DNA from: Janthinobacterium fluminis | GTDB taxonomy: Bacteria > Pseudomonadota > Gammaproteobacteria > Burkholderiales > Burkholderiaceae_D | Direction of reading: 5' to 3' | DNA length: 64,000 nucleotides | NCBI RefSeq assembly: GCF_028595325.1 | Contig: NZ_JAQQXR010000005.1 | Location: 186,001-250,000 of the forward strand | Part shown: positions 7,889 to 16,507 of the stretch, one piece after another | How the letters are laid out: each line of letters begins with the position of its first letter | Position numbering within the stretch: the first letter of the stretch is position 1 | Program-made: the position numbers and the translations under genes | The notes under the pieces: generated by a model | Database searches by the model: none | Told to the model about the DNA's origin: nothing | What the model saw: only the letters and a program-made list of their open reading frames with translations

Positions 7889-9010
7889 TTATGGGTAGAA
7901 GATAGCAATATGATAGCCAGCCGCTTTTAGCTGGGCCAGTTCAAAATACAGTTTAACGGCTTGTTCGGATCGTGGGGGGAAACCTTTGCTCACGTCAAGC
8001 GTGGCCGGCAGGTAATCGCGCGGCGCGACGACACGGCGCAGCACGGCCTTGTCGTTGCCGTCATTTAAGATCAGTTCGAGGTGCGGCCAGGCTTGCGTGC
8101 TGTTGCCGGCGTTGCGCAACACGGTGGCGTAGGAGAAGGTTTGCTCGGCCAGCGTCTGCAGCTCGCCCTGCTCGATGGACAACTGCTCGATCTGGGCCGG
8201 CAGTTCCACCCGGCAGCCGAGCACGGCGCAGATCTGCACCAGCGCCGGCTTCAGTTGCGGCACCTGGGACGCCAATTGGTTGCGGAAAGTGCCCACGCCC
8301 TGCACCAGCAGCGCGGCGAGCAGGGGCAGCAAGCCGATCGCCATCAGCACGCGCAGCGCCTTGCCGGTGCGCTGGCGGCGCCGGCCCTGTTTGACGAAGC
8401 CTGGTTCGTCGCCGGCGTCCCCGGTATCCTCGACATCCTCGGCTTCGATGGTTTCGGCGGCCGATTCCGTGGCCGCGCTTGCCGCCGGTTCCACTGTGGC
8501 GGCCGCTTCGGCGCCCGGCGCGGCGCTGGCGACGGGCGGCGCCGCAATCTCTTCAGGCGCAGTGTGGATCGGTGCCTTGCGCCAGACGTCATGTGTGGTT
8601 TGCGCCGGCGCGGGGGCAATGGCCGCCACCGGGCTTGCCGGCATTGCCGGTTCGGCCAGCGGGGCGGGCGCCGCCGCCACGGGCTGCGGCTGCGGCGTCA
8701 CCGGCGCGGCGGGCGCAGGCGCGCTTTTGCGCTGGGCGTAGTCGGGCAGCGTCCCATAGGGATCGTAGGAAATGTCGAAGTCGAGCGCGTAGTCCGACGC
8801 ATCGTCCGCGGCGGACGGGGCAATCATGGCTGGGGCGGGCGGAATGGCCGTCACCGGCTGCGCGGGCGCGGCCGGATCGAGCAGGGCGGCGTTGCCGTCG
8901 AATACTTCCTGGCAAGCGCCGCAGCGTACTATGCCCCCACGCAACTTCAACTGGTCAGCGGCGACCCGAAAGATGGTGTTGCAGTGCGGGCATTTGGTGG
9001 CGAGCGCCAT
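7889..9010 (-). CDS. DUF3426 membrane protein with MJ0042-type zinc ribbon
   Basis: The 373-residue protein begins with a zinc ribbon (Cys7, Cys10, Cys30, Cys33; CPHCNTIFRV...RCGACQEVF). A long Ala/Pro-rich and then acidic linker follows, with one membrane segment at about residues 219-241 after a basic RRRQRTGK stretch, and a C-terminal DUF3426 domain. The topology suggests a cytoplasmic zinc ribbon and a periplasmic DUF3426 domain. The function is unknown; it is often found next to prmA in betaproteobacteria, as here (8-base gap). The ATG at 9010 fits the conserved N-terminus better than upstream starts, which would overlap prmA. Confidence 0.85.
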   Translation of the reverse strand: MALATKCPHCNTIFRVAADQLKLRGGIVRCGACQEVFDGNAALLDPAAPAQPVTAIPPAPAMIAPSAADDASDYALDFDISYDPYGTLPDYAQRKSAPAPAAPVTPQPQPVAAAPAPLAEPAMPASPVAAIAPAPAQTTHDVWRKAPIHTAPEEIAAPPVASAAPGAEAAATVEPAASAATESAAETIEAEDVEDTGDAGDEPGFVKQGRRRQRTGKALRVLMAIGLLPLLAALLVQGVGTFRNQLASQVPQLKPALVQICAVLGCRVELPAQIEQLSIEQGELQTLAEQTFSYATVLRNAGNSTQAWPHLELILNDGNDKAVLRRVVAPRDYLPATLDVSKGFPPRSEQAVKLYFELAQLKAAGYHIAIFYP

Positions 9011-9018
9011 TGCGGTGT

Positions 9019-9966
9019 TTATGCGCCTTCTTGAACGCGGGCCGGCGGCACGGTGTCGCTGCCGAGGCGGCCATGCAAGGCCACCCAGCCGTCTTGCCCG
9101 GCCCAAACGGCCAATTTGATGAAGGGTGCATAGGCTTCGGCCACTTCCTCGGCCTGGCGTGCCAGCACGCCCGACAGGATCAACGCGCCGCCGTCGGCGA
9201 CGCGGCCCGACAGCATGGGCGCCATCAGTTTCAATGGGCTGGACAGAATATTCGCGACGACGGTGTCGAAACGCCGCTCGGCGTGGCCGGACTTGGCAAA
9301 GCTGTCCGGCAGGAAGTATTCGATGTCGCAATGGTTGCGCAGCGCATTGTCACGCGCCGATTCGATGGCCTGCGGGTCGATGTCGACGCCGGTGACGACG
9401 TCGGAGCCGAGCTTCTTGGCCACCATGGCCAGGATGCCGGAGCCGCAGCCGTAGTCGAGCACGGTTTTGCCGGGCGTGGGATGGGCTTCCAGCCATTCCA
9501 TGCACAGGCGCGTGGTCGGATGGCTGCCGGTGCCGAAGGCCAGGCCCGGGTCCAGCTCCAGAATCAAGCCTTCGGGGTCCGGCGCCTCATGCCAGCTCGG
9601 CACGACCCAGATGTTCTTGCCGATGTGGATGGGCGCGAACTGCGATTGCGTCAGGCGCACCCAGTCCTGCTCTTCCACCGGGCGCAGCGTGAACGGCGGC
9701 GGCGCCGCCAGGCGGATGGCGGCGGCCGCGGCCGCCACAATGCCGGCCTGGTCGGCGTCAAGCTCGGTCAGGGCGACGACGCGGCTGTGTTCCCAGGCCG
9801 CCTCTTCCGGCTCCATGCCCGGCTCGCCGAACAGGGGTTGCTCGGCATCCGTGCCTTCGTCGGCGTCTTCCACCGACACCGACAGCGCACCCGCCTCCAT
9901 CAAGGCGTCCGACAGGGCCTCGGCGTGGTCGCGCGCGATTTCGATGACGATTTCAGTCCAACTCAT
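9019..9966 (-). CDS. prmA: Ribosomal protein L11 methyltransferase
   Basis: The 315-residue protein fits PrmA. It has an N-terminal substrate-recognition domain, then [12 protein letters not shown] (141-152) and the SAM-binding motif [12 protein letters not shown] (169-180), typical of class I methyltransferases of this family. PrmA trimethylates lysines and the N-terminus of ribosomal protein L11 in the cytoplasm and is usually dispensable. Its start overlaps the accC stop by four bases, so it is coupled to acetyl-CoA carboxylase expression, a conserved arrangement in proteobacteria. Confidence 0.94.
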   Translation of the reverse strand: MSWTEIVIEIARDHAEALSDALMEAGALSVSVEDADEGTDAEQPLFGEPGMEPEEAAWEHSRVVALTELDADQAGIVAAAAAAIRLAAPPPFTLRPVEEQDWVRLTQSQFAPIHIGKNIWVVPSWHEAPDPEGLILELDPGLAFGTGSHPTTRLCMEWLEAHPTPGKTVLDYGCGSGILAMVAKKLGSDVVTGVDIDPQAIESARDNALRNHCDIEYFLPDSFAKSGHAERRFDTVVANILSSPLKLMAPMLSGRVADGGALILSGVLARQAEEVAEAYAPFIKLAVWAGQDGWVALHGRLGSDTVPPARVQEGA

Positions 9967-11378
9967 GCCTGTACCTTCAGTTCCGACTTGCTGGCGATGC
10001 TGGGGCCCATTTTACTCAGGCTCTTCGACAAATCCGGCATGTCCGCCAGTTTTTGTTCCAGATAGTGAATATTGGTGCCGCCTTCGATGAAGCGGGCGTC
10101 GATCATCAGCTCGCGGTGCAGGGCGATATTCGTCGAAATGCCTTCGACCACCATTTCCGACAGCGCGATCTGCATGCGGCGGATCGCCTGTTCGCGCGTG
10201 GCGCCGTAGGCGATGACCTTGCCGATCATCGAATCGTAGTGCGGCGGGACATAGTAGCCGGCGTAGGCGTGCGAGTCGACGCGGATGCCGGGGCCGCCCG
10301 GCGTGTGCCAGGAGACGATTTTGCCCGGCGATGGCGTGAACTTGAACGGGTCTTCGGCGTTGATGCGGCACTCGATGGCATGGCCGGAGAGCATCACGTC
10401 GCGCTGGCGGAAGCGCAGCTTCTCGCCGGCGGCGATGCGGATCTGCTCTTGCACGATGTCGATGCCGGTGATCATTTCGGTGACCGGATGCTCGACCTGC
10501 ACGCGGGTGTTCATTTCGATGAAATAGAACTCGCCGTTTTCATACAGGAACTCGAACGTGCCGGCGCCGCGGTAGCCGATCTTGCGGCAGGCTTCGGCGC
10601 AGCGGTCGCCGATCTTCTCGATCAGCTTGCGCGGGATGCCCGGCGCCGGCGCTTCCTCGATGACCTTCTGGTGGCGGCGCTGCATCGAGCAGTCGCGTTC
10701 GCCCAGCCAGACGGCGTTCTTGAATTCGTCGGCGAGGATCTGGATTTCCACGTGGCGCGGATTTTCCAGGTACTTCTCCATATACACTTCGGGATTGCCG
10801 AAGGCCGTGCCGGCCTCGGTCTTGGTCATCGCGACGGCGTTCAGCAGGGCCGCCTCGGTGTGGACGACGCGCATGCCGCGCCCGCCGCCGCCGCCGGCCG
10901 CCTTGATGATGACCGGATAACCGATCTTGCGTGCCGTTTGGATGATGATCTTGGGATCGTCGGGCAGCGCGCCTTCCGAGCCGGGCACGCAGGGCACGCC
11001 GGCCTTGATCATGGTTTGCTTGGCCGAAACCTTGTCGCCCATCAAACGGATCGATTCCGAGCGGGGGCCGATGAAGACGAAGCCCGATTTCTCGACGCGT
11101 TCGGCAAAATCGGCGTTTTCCGACAGGAAACCATAACCGGGATGGATGGCCTCGGCATCCGTCACTTCCGCCGCGCTGATGATGGCCGGCATGTTCAGGT
11201 AGCTCAGGGTCGAGGGGGCGGGTCCGATGCAGACGGACTCGTCGGCCAGCTTGACGTATTTCGCGTCTTTGTCGGCTTCGGAGTGAACTACAACCGTTTT
11301 GATGCCCATTTCGCGACAAGCACGTTGAATGCGGAGGGCAATTTCACCACGGTTGGCAATGAGGATTTTTTCAAACAT
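9963..11378 (-). CDS. accC: Acetyl-CoA carboxylase, biotin carboxylase subunit
   Basis: The 471-residue protein is a biotin carboxylase: N-terminal [17 protein letters not shown], the ATP-grasp glycine loop [10 protein letters not shown] (160-169), and [18 protein letters not shown] (228-244) with catalytic Lys238. It carboxylates the biotin on AccB with ATP and bicarbonate, the first half-reaction of fatty acid synthesis. It is somewhat longer than the usual 445-455 residues because of a C-terminal extension. It lies 93 bases downstream of accB on the same strand. Confidence 0.97.
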   Translation of the reverse strand: MFEKILIANRGEIALRIQRACREMGIKTVVVHSEADKDAKYVKLADESVCIGPAPSTLSYLNMPAIISAAEVTDAEAIHPGYGFLSENADFAERVEKSGFVFIGPRSESIRLMGDKVSAKQTMIKAGVPCVPGSEGALPDDPKIIIQTARKIGYPVIIKAAGGGGGRGMRVVHTEAALLNAVAMTKTEAGTAFGNPEVYMEKYLENPRHVEIQILADEFKNAVWLGERDCSMQRRHQKVIEEAPAPGIPRKLIEKIGDRCAEACRKIGYRGAGTFEFLYENGEFYFIEMNTRVQVEHPVTEMITGIDIVQEQIRIAAGEKLRFRQRDVMLSGHAIECRINAEDPFKFTPSPGKIVSWHTPGGPGIRVDSHAYAGYYVPPHYDSMIGKVIAYGATREQAIRRMQIALSEMVVEGISTNIALHRELMIDARFIEGGTNIHYLEQKLADMPDLSKSLSKMGPSIASKSELKVQA

Positions 11379-11471
11379 GGTAGGTTCGCTATGTTCTGTG
11401 AGCGCCGGAAGCCGGCGGAACCATCAGTGAAAGGCGCTGCGGGCGGCCGTTTCCGGCCGCCGGGCTGGCTG

Positions 11472-11936
11472 TTAGCCGATCACAAACAGGGGTTGGCCGA
11501 ATTCGACCGGTTGACCGTTTTCGACCAGGATCTGGGTCACGACACCAGCTTTGTCCGAGTCGATTTCATTCAAGAGCTTCATCGCCTCGATGATGCAGAG
11601 GGTGTCGCCTTCCTTGACGGTGGCGCCGACCTCGACGAAGGCCGGGGAGCCCGGGGCCGACGAACGGTAGAAGGTGCCGACCATCGGCGACTTGACGACG
11701 TAGCCGGATGGTTCGACGGCGACGATGGGGGCGGCGGCCGGCGCGGCGCCCATGGGGGCGGCGGCTGGCTGGTAATGCTGTTGCATGCCCTGGGGCTGCA
11801 TCATGACAACTTGGTTTTGCGGCATGGCGGACGACTTGACGATGCGAACCTTGCTCTCGCCCTCGGTCACTTCCAGCTCGGCGATATCCGATTCGGCGAC
11901 CAGGTCGATCAAGGTCTTGAGTTTTCGTAAATCCAT
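11472..11936 (-). CDS. accB: Biotin carboxyl carrier protein of acetyl-CoA carboxylase
   Basis: The 154-residue protein has an N-terminal helix region, a Gln/Ala/Pro-rich flexible linker (about 40-72) and the C-terminal biotinyl domain with EAMKLLNEI; Lys120 is the biotinylation site. It carries carboxybiotin between AccC and the carboxyltransferase. A good promoter lies just upstream (11952-11980). accC follows in the same direction. Confidence 0.97.
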   Translation of the reverse strand: MDLRKLKTLIDLVAESDIAELEVTEGESKVRIVKSSAMPQNQVVMMQPQGMQQHYQPAAAPMGAAPAAAPIVAVEPSGYVVKSPMVGTFYRSSAPGSPAFVEVGATVKEGDTLCIIEAMKLLNEIDSDKAGVVTQILVENGQPVEFGQPLFVIG

Positions 11937-11951
11937 GTAAAACCCCTAGGA

Positions 11952-11980
11952 ATTATATTGTTATATGAATAATGCGGCAA
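11952..11980 (-). promoter_or_regulatory. Predicted accB promoter
   Basis: On the minus strand, TTGCCG (11980-11975) is followed after exactly 17 bases by a perfect TATAAT (11957-11952). The expected start point, near 11945, would leave only about 9 bases before the accB ATG at 11936, so the mRNA would have a very short leader that could cut into the AGGGG ribosome binding site. Confidence 0.6.
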
Positions 11981-12027
11981 TGTTGCTCACTAGTATCGCC
12001 GCGCTAATTGCATGCAGATCGCGTAGA

Positions 12028-12465
12028 TTAACGTGTTTTAAGCACAAAGTCGATGGCAAAGCGATATCCATCGATGCCCAGGCCGCAGATCGTGCCTTGC
12101 GCGATCGCGCTCAGAAAAGAATGATGGCGAAACGCTTCGCGCTGATAAATATTTGAAATATGTACTTCAACGAAAGGGATGGCGACCCCTGCCAGCGCGT
12201 CGCGCAAGGCCACGCTGGTGTGGGTCAAACCGCCCGGATTGATCACGATGGCGTCCACGCCTTCTATTCTCGCGGCGTGGATGCGGTCGATCAATACGCC
12301 TTCATGGTTGCTTTGAAAGCAAGAAAGTTCAGCGCCGGCCGCGGCGGCTTGCGCCTGTGCCGCCAGCTCGACATCGCTCAAGGTGCTCGCCCCGTACACC
12401 GCGGGCTCGCGCGTCCCCAGCAAATTCAAATTGGGTCCATTCAGCAGAAGAATTTTTTTTGCCAT
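12028..12465 (-). CDS. aroQ: 3-dehydroquinate dehydratase, type II
   Basis: The 145-residue protein has the type II dehydroquinase signature at the N-terminus ([19 protein letters not shown]), the family length, and the conserved [16 protein letters not shown] and VEVHISN motifs around the catalytic tyrosine, asparagine and histidine region. It removes water from 3-dehydroquinate in the shikimate pathway. The ATG at 12465 matches the family N-terminus. An in-frame start at 12510 would add 15 atypical residues. No clear Shine-Dalgarno precedes it. It lies between the thioredoxin gene and accB, all on the minus strand. Confidence 0.95.
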   Translation of the reverse strand: MAKKILLLNGPNLNLLGTREPAVYGASTLSDVELAAQAQAAAAGAELSCFQSNHEGVLIDRIHAARIEGVDAIVINPGGLTHTSVALRDALAGVAIPFVEVHISNIYQREAFRHHSFLSAIAQGTICGLGIDGYRFAIDFVLKTR

Positions 12466-12549
12466 GTAAGGAAAACCATTTTTCGCGAAAGTTCCGCATT
12501 TTGCCGCCAATATAAGGCAATGGCAAGAGAAAAAAACTTATCGAAAAGA

Positions 12550-13095
12550 TTATAGTGTTGATAAGTCTGCACGCAGCTCGGCAAACTTCAAGCGTCCCAG
12601 ATAGGTCTTTTTGACTTGGCCGTCGGCGCCGATCAGCACCGTGTAGGGCAGGCCGCCGGCCGTATTGCCGAACAGGCGGGACAGATTGGTGCCCTCCAGG
12701 CCGGCCACGTAAACGGGATAGTCGATCTTGAATTTTCCGGCGAATTGCGCGATGTTGGCGGGGGAATCAATCCCGATGCCAATAATTTGCAGGTTTTTGC
12801 CGGCCATTTCCCTTTGCAGCGCCGACAATTCCGGCATTTCATCAACGCAAGGCGCGCACCACGGCGCCCAGAAATTCACGATCATGGCCTTGCCCCGCCA
12901 CTGCCCGAGCGCCTGGGTCTTGCCGGCGGCGTCCGCCATCGACTGGGCAAACAGGGCTTGCACGGGGCCGGTCACGCCGGGGGCGGCGCTGGTCGTCTGC
13001 GGCCCCGCCTTGTTCTTGCTCAGGCCGACATAAGCTCCCATGCCGCCGAACATGAGCGCGATGAATGCATAGGCCAGTAAATTCTTCTTTTTCAT
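12550..13095 (-). CDS. TlpA-family membrane-anchored thioredoxin-like protein
   Basis: The 181-residue protein has an N-terminal signal anchor (about residues 5-24) and a thioredoxin fold with VNFWAPWCAPC, placing the redox pair at Cys80 and Cys83, and a cis-proline GLPYTVLIG segment. The CAPC active site and the anchor indicate a periplasm-facing disulfide reductase of the TlpA/ResA type, acting for example in cytochrome c maturation or repair of periplasmic thiols. No cytochrome genes are adjacent, so the client is unknown. Confidence 0.88.
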   Translation of the reverse strand: MKKKNLLAYAFIALMFGGMGAYVGLSKNKAGPQTTSAAPGVTGPVQALFAQSMADAAGKTQALGQWRGKAMIVNFWAPWCAPCVDEMPELSALQREMAGKNLQIIGIGIDSPANIAQFAGKFKIDYPVYVAGLEGTNLSRLFGNTAGGLPYTVLIGADGQVKKTYLGRLKFAELRADLSTL

Positions 13096-13214
13096 ATCGT
13101 TTTGTCAAGAATGGGATTTGAACAGTACACACTGTACATGAAATGCGCGGCCGCGCCAGTAATCCGGACGCATACCCCGCGTCCGTCCAAGCGGGCTAGG
13201 CCGGGCGGGCTAGG

Positions 13215-13838
13215 CTAGGCCGGCGCGTGGCTGCTGGCCAGCAGCAGGGCGCGCACGCCGGCCGCGTCGGCGCGCACGGCCTTGCCGTCGGCCTTGGGCT
13301 TGCGCGCGCCGCGCAGATCGTCGCGATCATACAGGGCCGCGTGCACGCCCTCCTTATTCCACAGGAAGCTGACGGTTTCCACCGGGTCGAAGCGCGGCCC
13401 CTTGAAGTGCGCCGATGTCGAGATGGCGATATCGACGTTCTTATCTAGTAAGAAGATCTGCACCTCCTTGGCGCTGTCGGCGAACAATTGCAGATGGATG
13501 TCGGCGTGCGGCCCGGCCGTGCCGTTGAACACGGCGCCCGTCAAATACGGCTGGAAGGACGCCAGCGCCTCCATCACCTGCAGCGCGACGCTGCGCAACT
13601 GGAACAGGCGGGCCGGTTGCGTGTCGGCGAGGAACAGCGCGTTATACAGGCGCACCTCGGCCTCGATCTGCGCGTTATCGGGCAGCAAATGGGCGCCGGC
13701 CTGGGAGTCGCCGAGCACCTGCCGGGCCGCCTTGCGCTTGGCCGTGCTGTAGTCGGCGCCGTCCTGGGCGATCAGGCGCGCGGCGGCGGCGGCTATCTCG
13801 CTGCGCAACTGCGCATCCTCATAAACATTCGTCATCAT
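13215..13838 (-). CDS. Uncharacterised protein, possibly nucleotidyltransferase-like
   Basis: The protein has 207 residues (start at one of two adjacent ATGs, 13838 or 13835). It begins with a helical segment and has a middle region with AVFNGTAGPHADIHLQLFAD and EVQIFLLDKNVDI. This vaguely recalls the Gly-Ser...Asp-x-Asp core of nucleotidyltransferase folds, but the match is weak. Genes of this type sit next to mpl in other betaproteobacteria. Here it is divergent from mpl, with 118 bases between starts. I cannot assign a function. Confidence 0.7.
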   Translation of the reverse strand: MMTNVYEDAQLRSEIAAAAARLIAQDGADYSTAKRKAARQVLGDSQAGAHLLPDNAQIEAEVRLYNALFLADTQPARLFQLRSVALQVMEALASFQPYLTGAVFNGTAGPHADIHLQLFADSAKEVQIFLLDKNVDIAISTSAHFKGPRFDPVETVSFLWNKEGVHAALYDRDDLRGARKPKADGKAVRADAAGVRALLLASSHAPA

Positions 13839-13956
13839 GCCGCGATCATAGCAAAATCCAGCCGCAAACCGGCATCCGCTCGCCGGATTGCCAGGCTTGC
13901 CCGCCTTCTCGGTTAAAATCGCATACTTACACTTTCGCCTGCACTCTCTTCTTAAC

Positions 13957-15327
13957 ATGCATATTCATATTCTCGGCATCTGCGGCACCTTCATGGGCGG
14001 CCTCGCGGTGCTGGCCAAGGAAGCCGGCCATCGCGTCACCGGCTGCGACGCCAACGTTTATCCGCCGATGAGCACCCAGTTGGAGGCCCAGGGCATTGAA
14101 CTGATCCAGGGTTACGACCCCGGGCAGACGCAGCTTGCGCCTGATTTATATGTGATCGGCAATGTGGTGTCGCGCGGCAATCCGCTCGTCGAAGAGATTT
14201 TGAACCGCAGCCTGCCCTATGTGTCGGGGCCGCAGTGGATGGGCGAACATATATTACGCAATAAATGGGTGCTGGCCGTGGCCGGCACCCACGGCAAGAC
14301 GACGACGTCGGCGATGTTGACGTGGATACTCGAGGACGCCGGCTACGCGCCCGGCTTCCTGATCGGCGGCGTGCCGATGAATTTCGGTATCTCCGCCCGT
14401 TTGTCCGGCAAGGGCGTCGATTCCGACTTCTTCGTCATTGAGGCGGATGAGTACGACACGGCCTTTTTCGACAAGCGCAGCAAGTTCGTCCACTACCACG
14501 CGAAAACCGCCGTGATGAATAACCTGGAATACGACCACGCCGACATCTTCCCCGATCTGGCCGCCATCGAGACGCAATTCCACCATCTGGCGCGCACGGT
14601 GCCGGGCATAGGCCGCATCGTCTTCAATGCCGACGAGGCGGCGCTGGGCCGCGTGCTGCAGCGCGGTTGCTGGAGCGACAAGGAAAGCTTCGGCCGCGGC
14701 GCCGGCCATGACTGGGGAATGACCGAGCACGCCGACGGCAGTTTCGACGTGCTGTTCCAGGGCAAGGCCGAGGGCCGGGTCGAGTGGGCCCTGACGGGCG
14801 GGCACAACCGCTGCAACGCGCTGGCCGCCATCGCCGCCGCCCGCCACGTCGGCGTGCCGGTCGCCCAGGCCGCGCAGTCGCTGGCCCGCTTCGAGAATGT
14901 CAAGCGGCGCATGGAAGTGCGCGGCGTAGTCAACAATATCACGGTGTTCGACGATTTCGCCCACCATCCGACGGCCATCGCGACGACGGTCGGCGGCCTG
15001 CGCCAGAAGCTGGGCGCGGGCGGGCGCATCCTGGCCGTGCTGGAGCCGCGCTCGAACACCATGAAGCTGGGGGCGATGAAGGATGCCTTGCCGGGCAGCT
15101 TGGCCGAGGCCGACCTGGTGTTCGGTTTCGGCAGCCGCGAGGCGCTGGGCTGGAGCCTGGGCGACGCGCTGGCGCCGCTGGGCGCGCGCGCCAGCAGTTT
15201 CGAGCAGATCGACGCGCTGGTGGCGGCCGTGGCCGCGGCCGCGCTGCCGGGCGACCAGATTATTGTCATGAGCAACGGCGGCTTCGGCGGCGTGCACCAG
15301 AAACTGCTGGAGGCCCTGGCCCGATGA
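13957..15327 (+). CDS. mpl: UDP-N-acetylmuramate:L-alanyl-gamma-D-glutamyl-meso-diaminopimelate ligase
   Basis: The 456-residue protein is a Mur ligase. It starts MHIHILGICGTFMGGLAVLAKE, diagnostic for Mpl rather than MurC, has the ATP P-loop GTHGKTTT (110-117), and the FDDFAHHPTAI motif in the C-terminal half. Mpl recycles the murein tripeptide by ligating it to UDP-MurNAc in the cytoplasm. The ATG at 13957 matches the family start; longer in-frame starts lie in the divergent promoter region. The stop overlaps the next ATG (ATGA). Confidence 0.95.
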   Translation: MHIHILGICGTFMGGLAVLAKEAGHRVTGCDANVYPPMSTQLEAQGIELIQGYDPGQTQLAPDLYVIGNVVSRGNPLVEEILNRSLPYVSGPQWMGEHILRNKWVLAVAGTHGKTTTSAMLTWILEDAGYAPGFLIGGVPMNFGISARLSGKGVDSDFFVIEADEYDTAFFDKRSKFVHYHAKTAVMNNLEYDHADIFPDLAAIETQFHHLARTVPGIGRIVFNADEAALGRVLQRGCWSDKESFGRGAGHDWGMTEHADGSFDVLFQGKAEGRVEWALTGGHNRCNALAAIAAARHVGVPVAQAAQSLARFENVKRRMEVRGVVNNITVFDDFAHHPTAIATTVGGLRQKLGAGGRILAVLEPRSNTMKLGAMKDALPGSLAEADLVFGFGSREALGWSLGDALAPLGARASSFEQIDALVAAVAAAALPGDQIIVMSNGGFGGVHQKLLEALAR

Positions 15328-15905
15328 TCTTGTATCTGCACGGTTTCCGCTCCTCGCCGCTGTCGATGAAGGCGCGCCTGATGGCCGGCCGCATGCACGC
15401 GCTGGGGCGCGACGCCGAGTGGCTGTGCCCGCAGCTGCCGGCCTCGCCGAAGGCGGCCATCGCGCTGGCGCTGGCGCTGGTCGAGTCGGTGCCGGCCGGC
15501 CAGTTGAGCATCGTCGGCTCCTCGCTGGGCGGTTATTACGCGACTTGGCTGGCCGAGCGCCTCGCCTGCCGCGCCGTCTTGCTGAACCCGGCCATCGTGC
15601 CGCTGCAAGACCTCGACAAGCATGTCGGCGTCACCACCGAGTTCCACTCGGACAAGCCGTTCGAGTTCAAGCGCGAGTATATCGATGAGCTGCGGGCACT
15701 GAGCGTCGCCCGGATTACCGCGCCGCAGCGCTATTTCCTGATCGCGGCGACCGGCGACGAGGTGCTCGATTACCGCGACATGGTGGCGCACTACGCGGGC
15801 GCGCGCCAGCAACTGATTCAGGGCAGCGACCATGGCATTGCCGAGTTCGCCGATTATCTGGCGCCCGTGCTGGCCTTTTGCGGCATCGAGGACGGCGCGC
15901 GGTGA
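15324..15905 (+). CDS. YqiA-like alpha/beta-hydrolase esterase
   Basis: The 193-residue protein starts MILYLHGFRSSP and has the nucleophile elbow GSSLGG (Ser67), GDEVLDYRD with a candidate acidic residue and GSDHGI with the candidate catalytic histidine. This fits the YqiA family of small cytoplasmic esterases. The natural substrate is unknown. It is translationally coupled to mpl by a four-base overlap and to ubiC by the next overlap. Confidence 0.87.
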   Translation: MILYLHGFRSSPLSMKARLMAGRMHALGRDAEWLCPQLPASPKAAIALALALVESVPAGQLSIVGSSLGGYYATWLAERLACRAVLLNPAIVPLQDLDKHVGVTTEFHSDKPFEFKREYIDELRALSVARITAPQRYFLIAATGDEVLDYRDMVAHYAGARQQLIQGSDHGIAEFADYLAPVLAFCGIEDGAR

Positions 15906-16507
15906 GGGGCGGCTCGCTGCGGCAGACCCAATGGCACCGCCACCTGAACGCCGTCAACGCGCCGCCGGCCCTGCGCCATTGGCTGAGCGGCGACGGTTCG
16001 CTGACGGCCAAGTTGCGCGCCCACAGCGGCAGCTTCCGCGTCCAGTGCCTGCACCAGCGGACGGCGCGCTGCCTGTCCGACGAGGCGGCGGCCATCGGTT
16101 TGCACCGGCCCGGCCGCGTGTGGGAACGGGAAGTGCTGCTCAGGTGTGATAATAGGCCGGTGGTGTTCGGCCACACCGTGGTGCCGATGACGGCGACGGC
16201 CTCGGACTGGCCGCTGTTCAGCGCGCTGGGCGAGCGTTCGCTGGGCAGCACGTTGTTCGGCGACCGCCAGGTGCGCCGCGGGGCGCTCGAATATGCGCGT
16301 TTGCGCGCCGGCCATCCGCTGGTGCAGCGGGTGCTGGCGGCGCTGGGCGGGGACGCCGGGGCGGAACAGATTGCGTATGCGCGGCGTTGCTTGTATCAGC
16401 GCCACCAGGGATTGCTGCTGGTGACGGAGGTTTTTCTGCCGACGCTGCTGGAATTGGTGCGCTACGACAGAAACATTAATAAACAGACGATAAGAACAGA
16501 GCAATGA
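15902..16507 (+). CDS. ubiC: Chorismate--pyruvate lyase
   Basis: The protein has about 201 residues with the UbiC pattern: Trp-His-Leu near the N-terminus, VQCLHQRTARCLSDEA, RVWEREVLLRCDNRPVVFGHTVVP and a C-terminal RRCLYQRHQGLLLVTEVFLP. UbiC releases pyruvate from chorismate to give 4-hydroxybenzoate, the first committed step of ubiquinone synthesis. The start is taken as GTG at 15902, overlapping the preceding TGA. An ATG at 15878 in the same frame would add eight residues. The stop overlaps the RNase gene ATG. Confidence 0.88.
   Translation: MRGGSLRQTQWHRHLNAVNAPPALRHWLSGDGSLTAKLRAHSGSFRVQCLHQRTARCLSDEAAAIGLHRPGRVWEREVLLRCDNRPVVFGHTVVPMTATASDWPLFSALGERSLGSTLFGDRQVRRGALEYARLRAGHPLVQRVLAALGGDAGAEQIAYARRCLYQRHQGLLLVTEVFLPTLLELVRYDRNINKQTIRTEQ

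Noticed and set aside
13888-13919. Promoter TTGCCA...TAAAAT for mpl
   Set aside because: The spacer would be 20 bases; other pairings give 11. Not good enough to list.
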